Below are positions 1-9,858 of a stretch of DNA of 63,051 nt, piece after piece; the first letter of the stretch is position 1, and every line of letters starts with the position of its first letter. Where the stretch lies: the NCBI GenBank assembly GCA_905236645.1, contig CAJOMZ010000001.1, positions 1 to 63,051 of the forward strand, written 5' to 3'. The notes beneath the pieces were generated by a model that saw nothing but the letters and a program-made list of their open reading frames with translations, was not told the DNA's origin and searched no databases. A program made the position numbers and the translations under genes. This stretch comes from an uncultured Bacteroidales bacterium (lineage in GTDB: Bacteria > Bacteroidota > Bacteroidia > Bacteroidales > P3).

Positions 1-3000
1 CGAAGCGTTCCAAGCAAGAGTGGCGCTGGTGTAGCCCACGTTGGTGGTGTGCAGGTCGGTCGGAGTGAAGCACGGCAGGCTGTCGGTAACGAAGGTGCCT
101 TCCGCCCACTGCGATACCAGGTTCTCGGTGGCGTCGCAAATGGCGCGGACTCTGTACTGATACTCGGTAGCGGGTGTGAGACCTGTGATGTCGTAGGAAG
201 TAGCGTTGCTGACGGCGACAGAAGCCGGCCAGGTTGCATCGGTGACAGCCTTGAAGTTGACCTCAAAGTCGGTAGCGGTGCTGTTCCAGTTGATGGTGGC
301 GGCATCGAAACTGAGGTCGGTAGCAGGCAGCAGAGTCGGGGTGTTGCAGACGGGGCCGTTCGAGGTGACCTCGATGTCGTCGATACCCACCGAGTAGAAA
401 GTGCTGTTGTAGTACCACTTGAAGGCAATACGGGTTGCAGCGGCAGAAACGGTGTCGAAGCATATTGAATCGCGAGTCAAGGTGGTGGTGTTGGTGTAAG
501 TCTTGATGGGGACGAAGGTGTTCTCGTAGTCAGGACCTGTGACGTAGCCAACGTAGAGTGTGCCGTTGGAAGCGTTCTCCATCCTGTACCAGAATGTCAT
601 CGAGAGGCTGGTTACAGGCTGGTCGAATGGCGGCAGGACAGTAATCTTTGTGTCGCCATAGGATGCACCACTACCTGATGTCATTGTCAGCACGTTGGAA
701 CCGCTGTGGGGATACCAGTAGCTGCCGCTACCCGTGATGTGCGGGAAATAGGCTGCCGTGCCGTTGCTGAAGCCATCCCAGCAAGCAGGCAGTACGCCGG
801 CGGTGCTATAGGTGGTACCGCTGTAGCTTTCGAAGTCCTGAGTGTAGGGCAACGAGACAAGGTCACATTCGGTGGCCACATTGATGGGGTTGCACCAGAA
901 GCCAGTGTCGGTGGCGCTACAGATAGGACGCACACGGATTGAGAAGGGAGTGGAGGTCGGCAAGTTGGACAGGGTGGCAGGATGTGCCGTCACACTGGTC
1001 AAGTTGGTAGTGCCGTTGCCTGTGTACTCTATCTGCCACTCGTAGGGCGAGCCGCCTAAGTCAGTCCAGTCAAGGGTGATGGATGTGGTGGTGGTTGCTG
1101 TGGGTTGCAGTGTGCTTACCTTCGGGCAAGTAGGCAGGTAGGTAACCATAATGTCGTCGATGTAATGATAGCTGTAGTAAATAGTCGACGACGTTGTATA
1201 CTTGTTGCGGAAGGCGATGATACGGCTGTTTCCGTGGTAGCTACCGAAGTTGATTTCATATTCTACGTTAGTGCTCGTCGGCGAGTTGATGGTCTGGATG
1301 GGGATGAAGATGGTGCCTTCCATAACACCGACCTGAAGGCCGTAGCTGGTGCTTGAGGTGTAGTCCCAGAAGGTCAGCTGCAGGCTGTCGAGCGATGTCG
1401 GCATCGGGGGCAGCATAGTGTAGCTTTCGCCATAGAGACGCAAGCTGTAGCTGCCACTGTGGGCATAAGTGCTGCTATAGTATACCTGAGGCTGATAGGT
1501 CGCAGTCTGGTAGGAAGATGAACCAGTCATAATGTAATCCCAGCAGTTGACCTGCACGCCGGTTGCGGCGGTGGTGCTGGTGGTGTAGCTGTCAAAGTCC
1601 TCGGTGTAAGGCAGTGTTACAGAAGCACAAGAAGTGGTGAAGGTGTAGAACACCGTGTCGCCACAGGTACCCCAGACATAGACATCGTACTGAGTCTGCG
1701 CGGTAAGGCCCGTGATATGGATGCTACGTGTAGTAACAGTGGTCTGCGTGCCAGTGCCGAAGGTGAAGCCGTGGGCACCATATTCTACGGTGTAGCTCGA
1801 GCTGTTGCTGCGCAGCCACTCTATGTCGGCCTCGTTGTCGACAAGGTAGGTGGCACGGACACGCTGCGGAGAAATACAAGCAGGAGCAAGGTCGATGACG
1901 AGGTCGTCGATATAATGCTCAGAGTTGGTGCCAGTACCGATAGTGTAGTTCCTCAAAGCAATGCGGTTGGCAGTGCCGGTGTAGTCAGAGAAGTAGCTTT
2001 CCACATCATAGAGGTTCTGGTTGCCCGTGAAGAAAATGGTATCGTAAGGCACGAATGTCTGAGCGAAGCCAGTGTTCACGTTGTTCACGGTACCTATGAC
2101 AAGGCCATTGCCCTGCGGATTGGTGTTGCACTCGTGGAACGAGAGCTTCAGTGTGTTGAGAGCCACGCCCATCTCGGGCAGTGCCACGACGCCGTTCTCA
2201 TACATATAGAATGCGTGCTGCGGCGAGGTTGCCTGAGCCGAGTTGGTAGTGTAGACCACGTGGGCCACAGCGTTGGAGCCAGTCTCTGAAGCCCAGCAGT
2301 TGGGCAGTACGGTAGCGATGCTCGAGCCGGCAGGCAGCAAGTTCTCGAAGTTCTCCGTGTAAGGCAGCGTGGTGTACGGTGCGCAATCGGTGGTGAACTG
2401 GACAACATTGGAAGCTGACGAGGTGGCGTTGAGCAGGTCGCAAACGGTGTATACATAGGCGTCGTAGTTGGTGCTGTGGGCAAGGCCTGTGATAGTTACA
2501 GGCGAGCCTGTAGCGGTGATGGTGTCACCCTGGCCTGCGGTGAAGCCGCGCGGACCGTAGATGACATAGTAGCTCGTAGCGTTGTCGCCGTTGACACTCC
2601 AGCTAATGGTAGCAGTGTTGGTGCTTGCCGAAGCGTTGAGGTCGGAGACAGGCGTACAAGAGGGTATCAGTTCAACAACGATGTCGTCGAGGAAGCTGTA
2701 GTTGTCGCTGAAGGCATCCCAGAAGGCAATGCGGGCGTTCTGGTAGGCAGCGGGAACATTGCTGAGCGAATAAGTGATGTTTGCAGTGCTTGAGGTGGTG
2801 TCATAATTCGAGCGGACAATGGTGTCAAGCACATACATAGTCTGTATAGGCATCGAGGCATCGTCAATAAGACCGAGGAGCAGGCGTACATTGTCGCCGC
2901 CCTGGGTCAGTTTGAAGCGTATCTGGCACTGGTTGAGGGCGGTGTCGATCTGCGGCAGTATGAGGTAAGCTCCGTAGTAGAGGAAGCAAAGCATATTGTT

Positions 3001-6000
3001 CTCATCGCCGGTGAGTGAGGTAACATAAGGATACTCACGGTCGGCGTTGGTCGGGTCAGTGAGGTTGGAGATCCAGCACGGACGGTTGAAGTGACCATAG
3101 TCCCACGACTGGAAGTTCTCGGTGAGAGGCAGGCTGGCGGGGCCGCAGAGGGTTTGGATCTGGGTTGTACCGCTTATAGTCTGGTTGTTGCAGGTATAGC
3201 TGACGCGGGCCTCGCCAAGGAACGAAGCACCAAGGCCGTTGATGGAAGCCGAGCCGGTGGTATTGCCAGTGGCCACGGTAGTCCAGTTGTCGGCACCGAG
3301 TATACGGTAGCTGACATCATAGCTGACGCCCTGGGCAGCATTCCAAGTGATGTCGACGTGGTCAGCATAGGATGCCGACTGCATAACGACAGGTACATCG
3401 CAACCATCGTTCTCGCAAGCTGCATTGCCGAAGACTATGAATGCACGGTAATAGTCTCTTGCATAGGTGCCCGTAGGAGCCGAGGGCTGTATGTTGGAAG
3501 TGCTGTACATACGCATTGCACGGTAGATAGCCGGGTTGTCGAATCTGCTGCAAGCCCAGTAGCAGTTGGTAGCCTGAGCAACGCCAGTGTTATCGTCGAT
3601 GACGACAACAAGGTTGCTGTCGGCAACACGGACATAGGTAGTGTCGAACTTCAGGCTAATCCAGCCGAAACCGCTAAGGCGACCGCTGTAGACCTGAGTA
3701 AGGTTGGACATCGGCACATAGTCGGCAGAGCTCTCAAACTCAGTCTTGTTGGTATGGCCCAGGTAGACAGTCACGTTGCGGTCCTCATATTCGCCCCACA
3801 GACCACGCTGATAGATGGCGATAGAGTTGATGCTGTCGATGCCTGCAAGCTCGCTGTTCAGGTAGATCTGCTGAGTATAGCTGTAGGCCTGTGAAATATA
3901 GATAGGCTGTGCCGAGTAGTTGGTGGCGTAGTCGCCCACGGTGTCCATCTCGCAGATGGTGGTGGTGGCATAGCCGCTGTTGGCCTCGCCCATCTCGTCG
4001 TTGCAGACGGTGGTGACGCTGTAAGCGTAGGTAGTAGCGTCCTCAAGACCGTTGAACATATAATGGGTCGAGTTCACGGTGTCGCGGACAATCACAAAGT
4101 CGTTGGCAAACGGAATGTTGGTGCACTTCTTCAGGGTGACGATATAGCTTGTGGCAGGGTCGCCAACCGAAGGAGCGTTCCAGCTGATGCCCAAAGTATT
4201 GTCGGAGACACCGGCAAGGGTGAGGTTCTCAACAATGCCGCAGTCGGAAGCAGTGGTAGCCACCAGCGGGACAGGACGGCTGAGCTCGTTGCCGCAGTTG
4301 CCGGCAATCCAGATATAATAGGTAGTGCTACCATTGAGGCCGGTGATAGTGTAGCTGCTGCCTGCTGCAACCGATGCAGTCTGTGCGCCAGAGGTGGTGT
4401 TGGTGGTGTTCCACATAACAGTCACACCGTTGGCATAGCCGTTGGCGGTGGTGTCAAGCCACGTAACATCGATGGTGTTGTTGGTGACATTGCCCAGATT
4501 GACAACAGGCGAACTGCAGTTGGTGTTGTGCCATACGTCGATGTCATCAAGATAGACGTAGCTGTAGTAGGTCGTGGTAGTGGTGTAGGCATTGCGGAAC
4601 GCAATGTAACGACCGGTACCGGTATAGTTCGAGAGGTTAACCTCGAAATACTGTGGAGTCGAAAGAGTCGGGAATAAAAGTTCCTGAATGGTGTCGAAAG
4701 TAGTCTCATCGTTCGGGTTGCTCATCACACCGAGGAAGCACTTGTAGCTCGCGCTGGTGGAGGTAGCCCAGAAGCTAATCGTCACCGAGTCGGCCGGACA
4801 AGGCAGCTGAGGCAGTGAGTGGTAGCCGACGCCGTAGAGACGCAAGCAATAGGTGCCGCTGTGCGGATAGGTGGTGCTATAGTAAATCATAGGCAAATAG
4901 GTGCCGGTCTGGTAGGAGGCAGTACCTGTCATCAGACTGTTCCAGCAGGGAATCGGAACGCCCGTGGCAGCAGTGGTGCTGTTGGTGTAGTTGTCGAAGT
5001 TCTCGCTGTAAGGCAGTGCCATATAAGGCTCGCAAGCGGTGCGGGCATTAATACTCCAAAGCATACTCGAATCACCATCGTCGCAGAGAGCACGAACGCT
5101 GAATGTGTAGTCGGTGTTGGCTGTCAGGTTGCCGATGGTGATGCTGGGAACAGTGGTGGTATAGTAGTTGGTGCCATCGGTGACAGACCAAGTGCTCTCA
5201 GCGCCGGCGGCGGTCCAGCTCAGGCTGACGCTGTTCTGCGAAACCGAATCCACTGCCAGGTTGACAACGTGCGGGCAGGAGGGGATAACATCCAGCGTAA
5301 AGTCGTCGGTATAGATATACCACGCCGAGGAAGGACGGTTGGCGCGAAGGGCCACATAGCTGCCCTCGCCGCTATAGGTGTTGAGGAACGACTCGTAGAG
5401 TGCCCAGGCGGTGCTGCCTGAAATGATATTGACAGTGTCGACATATTCAAATGTGCTGATGTCTTCAGGATCGGTCATAACGCCGACATATACGACAGGT
5501 GCATACGATGTCGAGGTAGGTTTGGCCCAGAAGGAGAGCTGCAGCGTCCTGATGGGGTTGGTATTGGTATCGACGGCAGGCAGAACAACAACCTCATAGT
5601 CGCCATAGGTACCCGTAGTGGTAGTAAGATACCAGTAGAGGCCGCGGCTGCCGGTGTGGGCTGCCGAAGCATACACATAGGGATAGCCGAAATAGCTGGT
5701 AGCGTTGTTGATGTGCTGCCAGCAGGGTATGTCGGGACGCAACGTGGTGCTGCCGGTAGGCAGGTCCTCGAAGCCGTAGCTGTAGGGTATCGAGACAAAC
5801 GAGCAGACCGTTCTGGCAGAGACAACGCTTTCGAAGATGTTGTTGTCGCTGCACTCAAAGCTGACACGGAGTTCATAGTCAGTACCGGGAGTGAGGTTGG
5901 TGAACTGATACTCGGTGGTGGTGACGCCGGTGGCAGCCACAGTCCAGTTGGTAGAATCGGCCGCGCGGTACGAGATGTCCCAAGAGGTCTCATCATAGCC

Positions 6001-9000
6001 GGGAATCCAGCTGATGTCGGCGGTGGTGGCGGTAACGTCGGTGACTGTTGCCGTAGGAGCTGCGCAAACAGCCATAGTCATACATTCGCCATAGTGGAGC
6101 TTCATATTGGCACGGTTAGAATAGGATGAACCGCCCGAGACTGTCTGTATATCATACGGAGAACTGTCGTTCTGCACATAGCGGGCCTTGCCCGTAGCGC
6201 TGTGCGCATTGTAGACGTACGCACTTCCGGGATAGGCGTTAGAATTGTCGTGGACGATAATCAGCAGATTGCTGTTGCCATCATAGTTGAACGGGGTGGT
6301 GAACTCATAGTGGTTCCATCCCTGTGTGCCGTTGAGCGGACCGCTGTAGACTGGCACAAAAGCACTGCTGTAGGGCACAAAAGCACTTGCCAGACTGCTC
6401 TCTGCAGTGTTGGCCATATAGATGGTCACATTGTTCTTCTGAGTGGTGGCTGTGGCATAGGCATATTCGAAATCAATGCCGGTGATGGTCATAGCGCCAT
6501 TCAATTCAGAAGCCAGCACAAGCTGCTGTGTATAGCTATATTTGTAAAACTGTCCAATAGGAACATAATAGGTGGTCGTGGTACCCAGGGGGCCAACAGT
6601 GTCGATGCCCGAATTCTGCGAATCCAACTCAACGCAATCGAACGCACCTGTCGAGAACTCAATGCTGTCCTGAGCGCCATAGTCGCTGCCACACTCGGCA
6701 CGCACGTATGCCTTGTAAGTGGTACGCGGCATAAGGCTGGTAAGGAGAGCTGTAGGATCCGTGATGGTGAGCGTTGTGGGGTTACTGCCGCCAATGCTGT
6801 CGAAGGTCACTTCATAGCCTGCGGGCTCGTCATAGCCTTCCTGATAGCCCCAAGTCAGCAGGGCGTTGCCCACGGTGGCCGTAGCCTCGAGGTCGACAAC
6901 ATTCGGGCAGTTGGGCATCTCCTCAATGGTGAGGTCGTCAACGGTGGCATACCACGTAGATGAGGGACGCAGGGCGCGAAGGGCTATATAGTTGCCATAG
7001 CCTTCGAAGTTACCCAAAGCGACCGTGTACTCCTCATAGGTGGTACCCTCCACGTCGACACTCCCAACCAGCTGGAAAGAGTTCACGTCTTGAGGGTTGC
7101 TCATCACGCCAACCTGGAAGACGGGATGGTAGCTGGTACCGGTGGCACGTGCCCAGAACTTGAACTGCAGGGTGTTCATATTGTACTGGTCGGTGTCGAC
7201 AGCGGGCATAATCACATACTGGTAGTCGCCATAGGTGCCGGTGGTTGTCGAGTTGGTCCAGTAAAGTCCACGCGTACCGCTGTGGCAATACGAAGCGGTG
7301 CTGGCCAGGTAGGGATAGCCAAAATACTGAGTGCCGTTGTTCAGTCGTGTCAGACAGGGGACAAAGTCGGTCGATGTGGACGTTGTGGTGGGATAGCCCT
7401 CAAAATCCATAGTGTAAGGCAGGCTGTCGAGAGCGTTGCACAAGGTGCGGAAAGAGAAGAGTGTCGCATCCGACATCTCGCCGCCGCAGTTGGCCTTGAT
7501 ATACACATCGTATTCCGTGTTGGCAGTAAGGTTGCCAAGGGTTACACTATTGGTGTAAGAGGTCTCCGTGCTGCCCTCGCCGGGGGTGAAGCCAGTCTCG
7601 CCGTACTCGATGCTCCAGCTGCTGGGGTTGGCGGTACGCGGGTCGGGGGTCCAGCTGATGGTGGCCTCATCGGTAGAAACGCTGGTGACAACAGCGTCAG
7701 AGGGCCAGAAACAGGTGGGGATGACACGCAGCGCCACATTGTCGACATAAACATAGTTGTAGCGGTATGTTGCTCCCGACACAAGTTCGGGCACCGGTGC
7801 ATACAGCACAACATACTTGCCGTCGCCTGTATATGTGCTGAAGTTGACCTCCAGGCTGTGGATCGAGCTGGCAGCCTCCGAGGTAAGGTCGATAGTGTCC
7901 ATCCAAGTCACCTGAGCTTCGATGTTGCTTGCATCGGAGAAAGCTGTCACACTGTCGGCAACACCCACATAAAGCAAAGTGGTATAATAGTTAGAGACAG
8001 TAGAATAACGCTTCACGTCCAAGGTCAGCATAAGGTCACTCATATCAAGGCTGCCGGCAATGGGGGGCAGTGCCGCCCAGCTGTAGTAATGTGTACTCGT
8101 TGCCGACGAGGGATGATAGCCATAGAAATAAAGGCCTATGCTGCTGTTGATGGCTGCGGTGGTGTAGGGATACGGATAGGCGGTAGCGCTGTTTGTACCC
8201 TTGCTCCAGCAGGGATTGATAGGATTGGTGGAACCCGAGCTGTAGTTCTCAAAATTCTCGGTGTAGGGCAGGTCGGCGGCAGTAATGTCAGCGCAGGACG
8301 TGTAGGCCGAGACTGTCGCAGAGTACATAGAGGTGTCGCCGTTGCCGCAATCGGTCACAACTGCGAAAGTGTATGCAGTGGCTGCATTCAAGCCGCTTAC
8401 AGTATAGGAAGTGCCGGTAACGCCATCCTGCACCAGCGTGGTGTCGGTGGCGGTAAAGCTGTAGATTTTGTAGGTGGCGCCGGTATTCGAGGCGTCATTC
8501 CAGGTCAGTGTAATGCTGTTGACGGTAGTCTGCTCGGCATTGACGGCCAGGTTGCTCACCTTTAAGCAGGTAGGGGTCTCCATTATGACGACATCGTCAA
8601 CATAGGTGATGTTGCCATAGTAGCTCTGACCCTCGAAGATAATGTAGACAGTACCCGTCAGGGTGATGGGGGCCGTTTCGTACTGATACCAGCCGACGCC
8701 CGATTCAACCACGGGGTAAGCGATGGAATAGTTGCGCGAATAGTGGCCAAGCAAAACGGCGTTGGGGCCGATAGTGTCCGTGGGGCTGGCATAGACCTTG
8801 AAACCCTCGGGGTTGGTAGAGGTGGCGTTCCTGTAAATCCAGAACGACACGATATAGCCGTCCGGGTTGCTGAAATCCATAGCCGGGAAGGTCAGCATCG
8901 TTGTACTGACACCATCACTGGCGGAGCCCTTGTCGGGCAGCATCAGCGAATGCGCACCGCTGTGCACTGTCGTTCCGCTATAGATGTGCCAGATACGGCC

Positions 9001-9228
9001 CGAGCCAATGCTGCCATTGAAGGTAGTCTGCTCGTTGCGCCAGCAGTTGTTGAAAACGTTTGTTGTGCAGGCTGCGGAAGTAGTGACAGTGGTGGAGAAA
9101 CCCTCAGAGGACTCAAAACCATAAGTCACAGGGAATGTACTGATAGGAGTACAGTTGCTCTGCGCCTGCGCCCACCACGGCACGCATAGCGCCGCGACAA
9201 GCAACAGTTTTTGGATTGATTTTAACAT
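1..9228 (-). CDS. Giant secreted multidomain adhesin (cleaved-adhesin/MAM-like + FN3 repeats), 3' end outside window
   Basis: One reading frame stays open from ATG at 9228 to the window edge (3076 codons, no stop), so the C-terminus is missing. It opens with a signal peptide (MLKSIQKLLLVAALCVPWW, then AQAQS). Eleven large modules of about 160-190 residues follow, each mostly followed by an FN3 domain of about 90 residues. Nine are cleaved-adhesin/MAM-like, with a start such as LPYTENFENY, a central C-W, 'HSG..SL.L' and a closing 'YVDDV'. They begin near residues 36, 316, 600, 1143, 1403, 2033, 2287, 2538 and 2788. Two are a different module containing YSYTQQ, near residues 863 and 1758. About twelve FN3 domains are visible; the last is cut by the edge. 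Known: such proteins in Bacteroidetes are usually exported by Sec and then T9SS. Inferred: a cell-surface or secreted adhesin with a sorting domain beyond the edge. No function for individual modules is claimed. Confidence 0.9.
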   Translation of the reverse strand, partial: MLKSIQKLLLVAALCVPWWAQAQSNCTPISTFPVTYGFESSEGFSTTVTTSAACTTNVFNNCWRNEQTTFNGSIGSGRIWHIYSGTTVHSGAHSLMLPDKGSASDGVSTTMLTFPAMDFSNPDGYIVSFWIYRNATSTNPEGFKVYASPTDTIGPNAVLLGHYSRNYSIAYPVVESGVGWYQYETAPITLTGTVYIIFEGQSYYGNITYVDDVVIMETPTCLKVSNLAVNAEQTTVNSITLTWNDASNTGATYKIYSFTATDTTLVQDGVTGTSYTVSGLNAATAYTFAVVTDCGNGDTSMYSATVSAYTSCADITAADLPYTENFENYSSGSTNPINPCWSKGTNSATAYPYPYTTAAINSSIGLYFYGYHPSSATSTHYYSWAALPPIAGSLDMSDLMLTLDVKRYSTVSNYYTTLLYVGVADSVTAFSDASNIEAQVTWMDTIDLTSEAASSIHSLEVNFSTYTGDGKYVVLYAPVPELVSGATYRYNYVYVDNVALRVIPTCFWPSDAVVTSVSTDEATISWTPDPRTANPSSWSIEYGETGFTPGEGSTETSYTNSVTLGNLTANTEYDVYIKANCGGEMSDATLFSFRTLCNALDSLPYTMDFEGYPTTTSTSTDFVPCLTRLNNGTQYFGYPYLASTASYCHSGTRGLYWTNSTTTGTYGDYQYVIMPAVDTDQYNMNTLQFKFWARATGTSYHPVFQVGVMSNPQDVNSFQLVGSVDVEGTTYEEYTVALGNFEGYGNYIALRALRPSSTWYATVDDLTIEEMPNCPNVVDLEATATVGNALLTWGYQEGYDEPAGYEVTFDSIGGSNPTTLTITDPTALLTSLMPRTTYKAYVRAECGSDYGAQDSIEFSTGAFDCVELDSQNSGIDTVGPLGTTTTYYVPIGQFYKYSYTQQLVLASELNGAMTITGIDFEYAYATATTQKNNVTIYMANTAESSLASAFVPYSSAFVPVYSGPLNGTQGWNHYEFTTPFNYDGNSNLLIIVHDNSNAYPGSAYVYNAHSATGKARYVQNDSSPYDIQTVSGGSSYSNRANMKLHYGECMTMAVCAAPTATVTDVTATTADISWIPGYDETSWDISYRAADSTNWTVAATGVTTTEYQFTNLTPGTDYELRVSFECSDNNIFESVVSARTVCSFVSIPYSYGFEDLPTGSTTLRPDIPCWQHINNATSYFGYPYVYASAAHTGSRGLYWYLTTTTGTYGDYEVVVLPAVDTNTNPIRTLQLSFWAKPTSTSYAPVVYVGVMTDPEDISTFEYVDTVNIISGSTAWALYESFLNTYSGEGSYVALRANRPSSAWYIYTDDFTLDVIPSCPHVVNLAVDSVSQNSVSLSWTAAGAESTWSVTDGTNYYTTTVPSITIGNLTANTDYTFSVRALCDDGDSSMLWSINARTACEPYMALPYSENFDNYTNSTTAATGVPIPCWNSLMTGTASYQTGTYLPMIYYSTTYPHSGTYCLRLYGVGYHSLPQLPCPADSVTISFWATSTSASYKCFLGVMSNPNDETTFDTIQELLFPTLSTPQYFEVNLSNYTGTGRYIAFRNAYTTTTTYYSYVYLDDIDVWHNTNCSSPVVNLGNVTNNTIDVTWLDTTANGYANGVTVMWNTTNTTSGAQTASVAAGSSYTITGLNGSTTYYIWIAGNCGNELSRPVPLVATTASDCGIVENLTLAGVSDNTLGISWNAPSVGDPATSYIVTLKKCTNIPFANDFVIVRDTVNSTHYMFNGLEDATTYAYSVTTVCNDEMGEANSGYATTTICEMDTVGDYATNYSAQPIYISQAYSYTQQIYLNSELAGIDSINSIAIYQRGLWGEYEDRNVTVYLGHTNKTEFESSADYVPMSNLTQVYSGRLSGFGWISLKFDTTYVRVADSNLVVVIDDNTGVAQATNCYWACSRFDNPAIYRAMRMYSTSNIQPSAPTGTYARDYYRAFIVFGNAACENDGCDVPVVMQSASYADHVDITWNAAQGVSYDVSYRILGADNWTTVATGNTTGSASINGLGASFLGEARVSYTCNNQTISGTTQIQTLCGPASLPLTENFQSWDYGHFNRPCWISNLTDPTNADREYPYVTSLTGDENNMLCFLYYGAYLILPQIDTALNQCQIRFKLTQGGDNVRLLLGLIDDASMPIQTMYVLDTIVRSNYDTTSSTANITYSLSNVPAAYQNARIAFWDAFSDNYSFLDDIVVELIPSCTPVSDLNASASTNTATISWSVNGDNATSYYVIYGPRGFTAGQGDTITATGSPVTITGLAHSTNYDAYVYTVCDLLNATSSASNVVQFTTDCAPYTTLPYTENFENLLPAGSSIATVLPNCWASETGSNAVAHVVYTTNSAQATSPQHAFYMYENGVVALPEMGVALNTLKLSFHECNTNPQGNGLVIGTVNNVNTGFAQTFVPYDTIFFTGNQNLYDVESYFSDYTGTANRIALRNYTIGTGTNSEHYIDDLVIDLAPACISPQRVRATYLVDNEADIEWLRSNSSSYTVEYGAHGFTFGTGTQTTVTTRSIHITGLTAQTQYDVYVWGTCGDTVFYTFTTSCASVTLPYTEDFDSYTTSTTAATGVQVNCWDYIMTGSSSYQTATYQPQVYYSSTYAHSGSYSLRLYGESYTMLPPMPTSLDSLQLTFWDYTSSTSYGLQVGVMEGTIFIPIQTINSPTSTNVEYEINFGSYHGNSRIIAFRNKYTTSSTIYYSYHYIDDIMVTYLPTCPKVSTLQPTATTTTSITLDWTDLGGSPYEWQIEYTGNGTTNLTSVTAHPATLSNLPTSTPFSIRVRPICSATDTGFWCNPINVATECDLVSLPYTQDFESYSGTTYSTAGVLPACWDGFSNGTAAYFPHITGSGSYWYPHSGSNVLTMTSGSGASYGDTKITVLPPFDQPVTSLSMTFWYRMENASNGTLYVGYVTGPDYENTFVPIKTYTNTTTLTRDSICFDTVSAAATRIAFKWYYNSTFYSVGIDDIEVTSNGPVCNTPTLLPATDLSFDAATINWNSTATDFEVNFKAVTDATWPASVAVSNATSYDITGLTPATEYQYRVRAICDATENLVSQWAEGTFVTDSLPCFTPTDLHTTNVGYTSATLAWNAS

Positions 9229-9337
9229 AAAGCATAGATTTTGGGTTAATAATATATTTAATTGTTGGTATCGAGCTGGTGTCTGAATAAAAGCATTAAT
9301 GTCAGACATTTGGAGCTAAATACGCTCCAAAACCAGG

Positions 9338-9359
9338 CAAAAATACAAATGCAAATATA
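9338..9359 (-). promoter_or_regulatory. Candidate promoter -7 elements for the giant adhesin
   Basis: On the minus strand two matches to the Bacteroidetes -7 box TAnnTTTG lie upstream of the adhesin: TATATTTG at 9352-9359 and TATTTTTG at 9338-9345. No convincing -33 TTTG sits at the usual 19-21 nt spacing for either. Either would give a leader of roughly 100 nt that includes a 7-bp hairpin at 9310-9330 (TTGGAGC / GCTCCAA). The spacing makes this tentative. Confidence 0.4.
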
Positions 9360-9575
9360 CGATTTATCTTTTGAACGGTAAAAGAAAAAAAATTTATTTA
9401 ACATTTATTTAACTACAACGCCTGAACCTTGCAATCAGACAACAATGTAAAAAAACGTCATTCTGCAATTTGAGGGTCCAATGACGACCTGCCGGCCATA
9501 GCTCACGGCACAGTTTCGGTTCCGGCAATGTCTCCCGTCTGCCAAAACCCTGCAGAAACAACGCTTCCGCTCTAT

Positions 9576-9688
9576 ACCAACTCCGTTCGTTGTCCAGTCG
9601 TTGTCCAGTTGTTGTCCAGTTGTTGTCCAGTCATTGACTGGACAACAACTGGACAACAACTGGACAACGACTACGAACGGAGTTGGTC
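9576..9688. repeat. Large palindrome built of 11-nt tandem units
   Basis: The left arm has the outer sequence CCAACTCCGTTCGT followed by four 11-nt units of the type TTGTCCAGTTG. The right arm is the reverse complement of the same units and outer sequence, with almost no loop (centre near 9633). The arms pair over about 50 bp; the only break is a 5-nt bulge (TGTCC) in the left arm near 9591. The element lies in the 630-nt gap between the dehydratase gene and the giant adhesin. Short open frames across it (TTGQQLDND-type peptides) are by-products of the repeat. The function is unknown; possibilities are a terminator/insulator, a protein-binding array or a miniature mobile element. Confidence 0.9.
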
Positions 9689-9772
9689 CTGTAACTTACT
9701 GATAATGAACAGGCGTTTTTGCGGCAAAAATTCCTTGTCGAAGGCATATTGCCGGTTGGGATACCCGGAAAC

Positions 9773-9812
9773 AGACGGTGCGGCACACTAAGGAATGTGT
9801 GCCGCACCGTCT
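9773..9812 (-). terminator. Intrinsic terminator-like hairpin after the dehydratase gene
   Basis: A perfect 16-bp stem (AGACGGTGCGGCACAC at 9773-9788 with 9797-9812) encloses an 8-nt loop, 46 nt past the stop of the CapD-like gene. The stem is long and GC-rich. No clean T-run follows on the minus strand, so it may terminate transcription or stabilise the mRNA 3' end. It probably marks the end of the polysaccharide operon. Confidence 0.65.
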
Positions 9813-9858
9813 TTCAATATGGGGCGGGATGTGCGGCGCTGCCGGGCGCCGCGTGGGG

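Noticed and set aside
49-9189. Many plus-strand frames of 60-491 codons across the first 9 kb
   Set aside because: All lie opposite the continuous minus-strand adhesin frame and show only low-complexity Val/Gly/Ala sequence.
9576-9688. The 11-nt unit palindrome as a CRISPR array
   Set aside because: Units are contiguous with no spacers, are far shorter than CRISPR repeats, and no cas gene is present.
9435-9791. Two short frames encoding TTGQQLDND-type repeats
   Set aside because: They are produced by the 11-nt palindrome read in both directions and show no start signal or homology.
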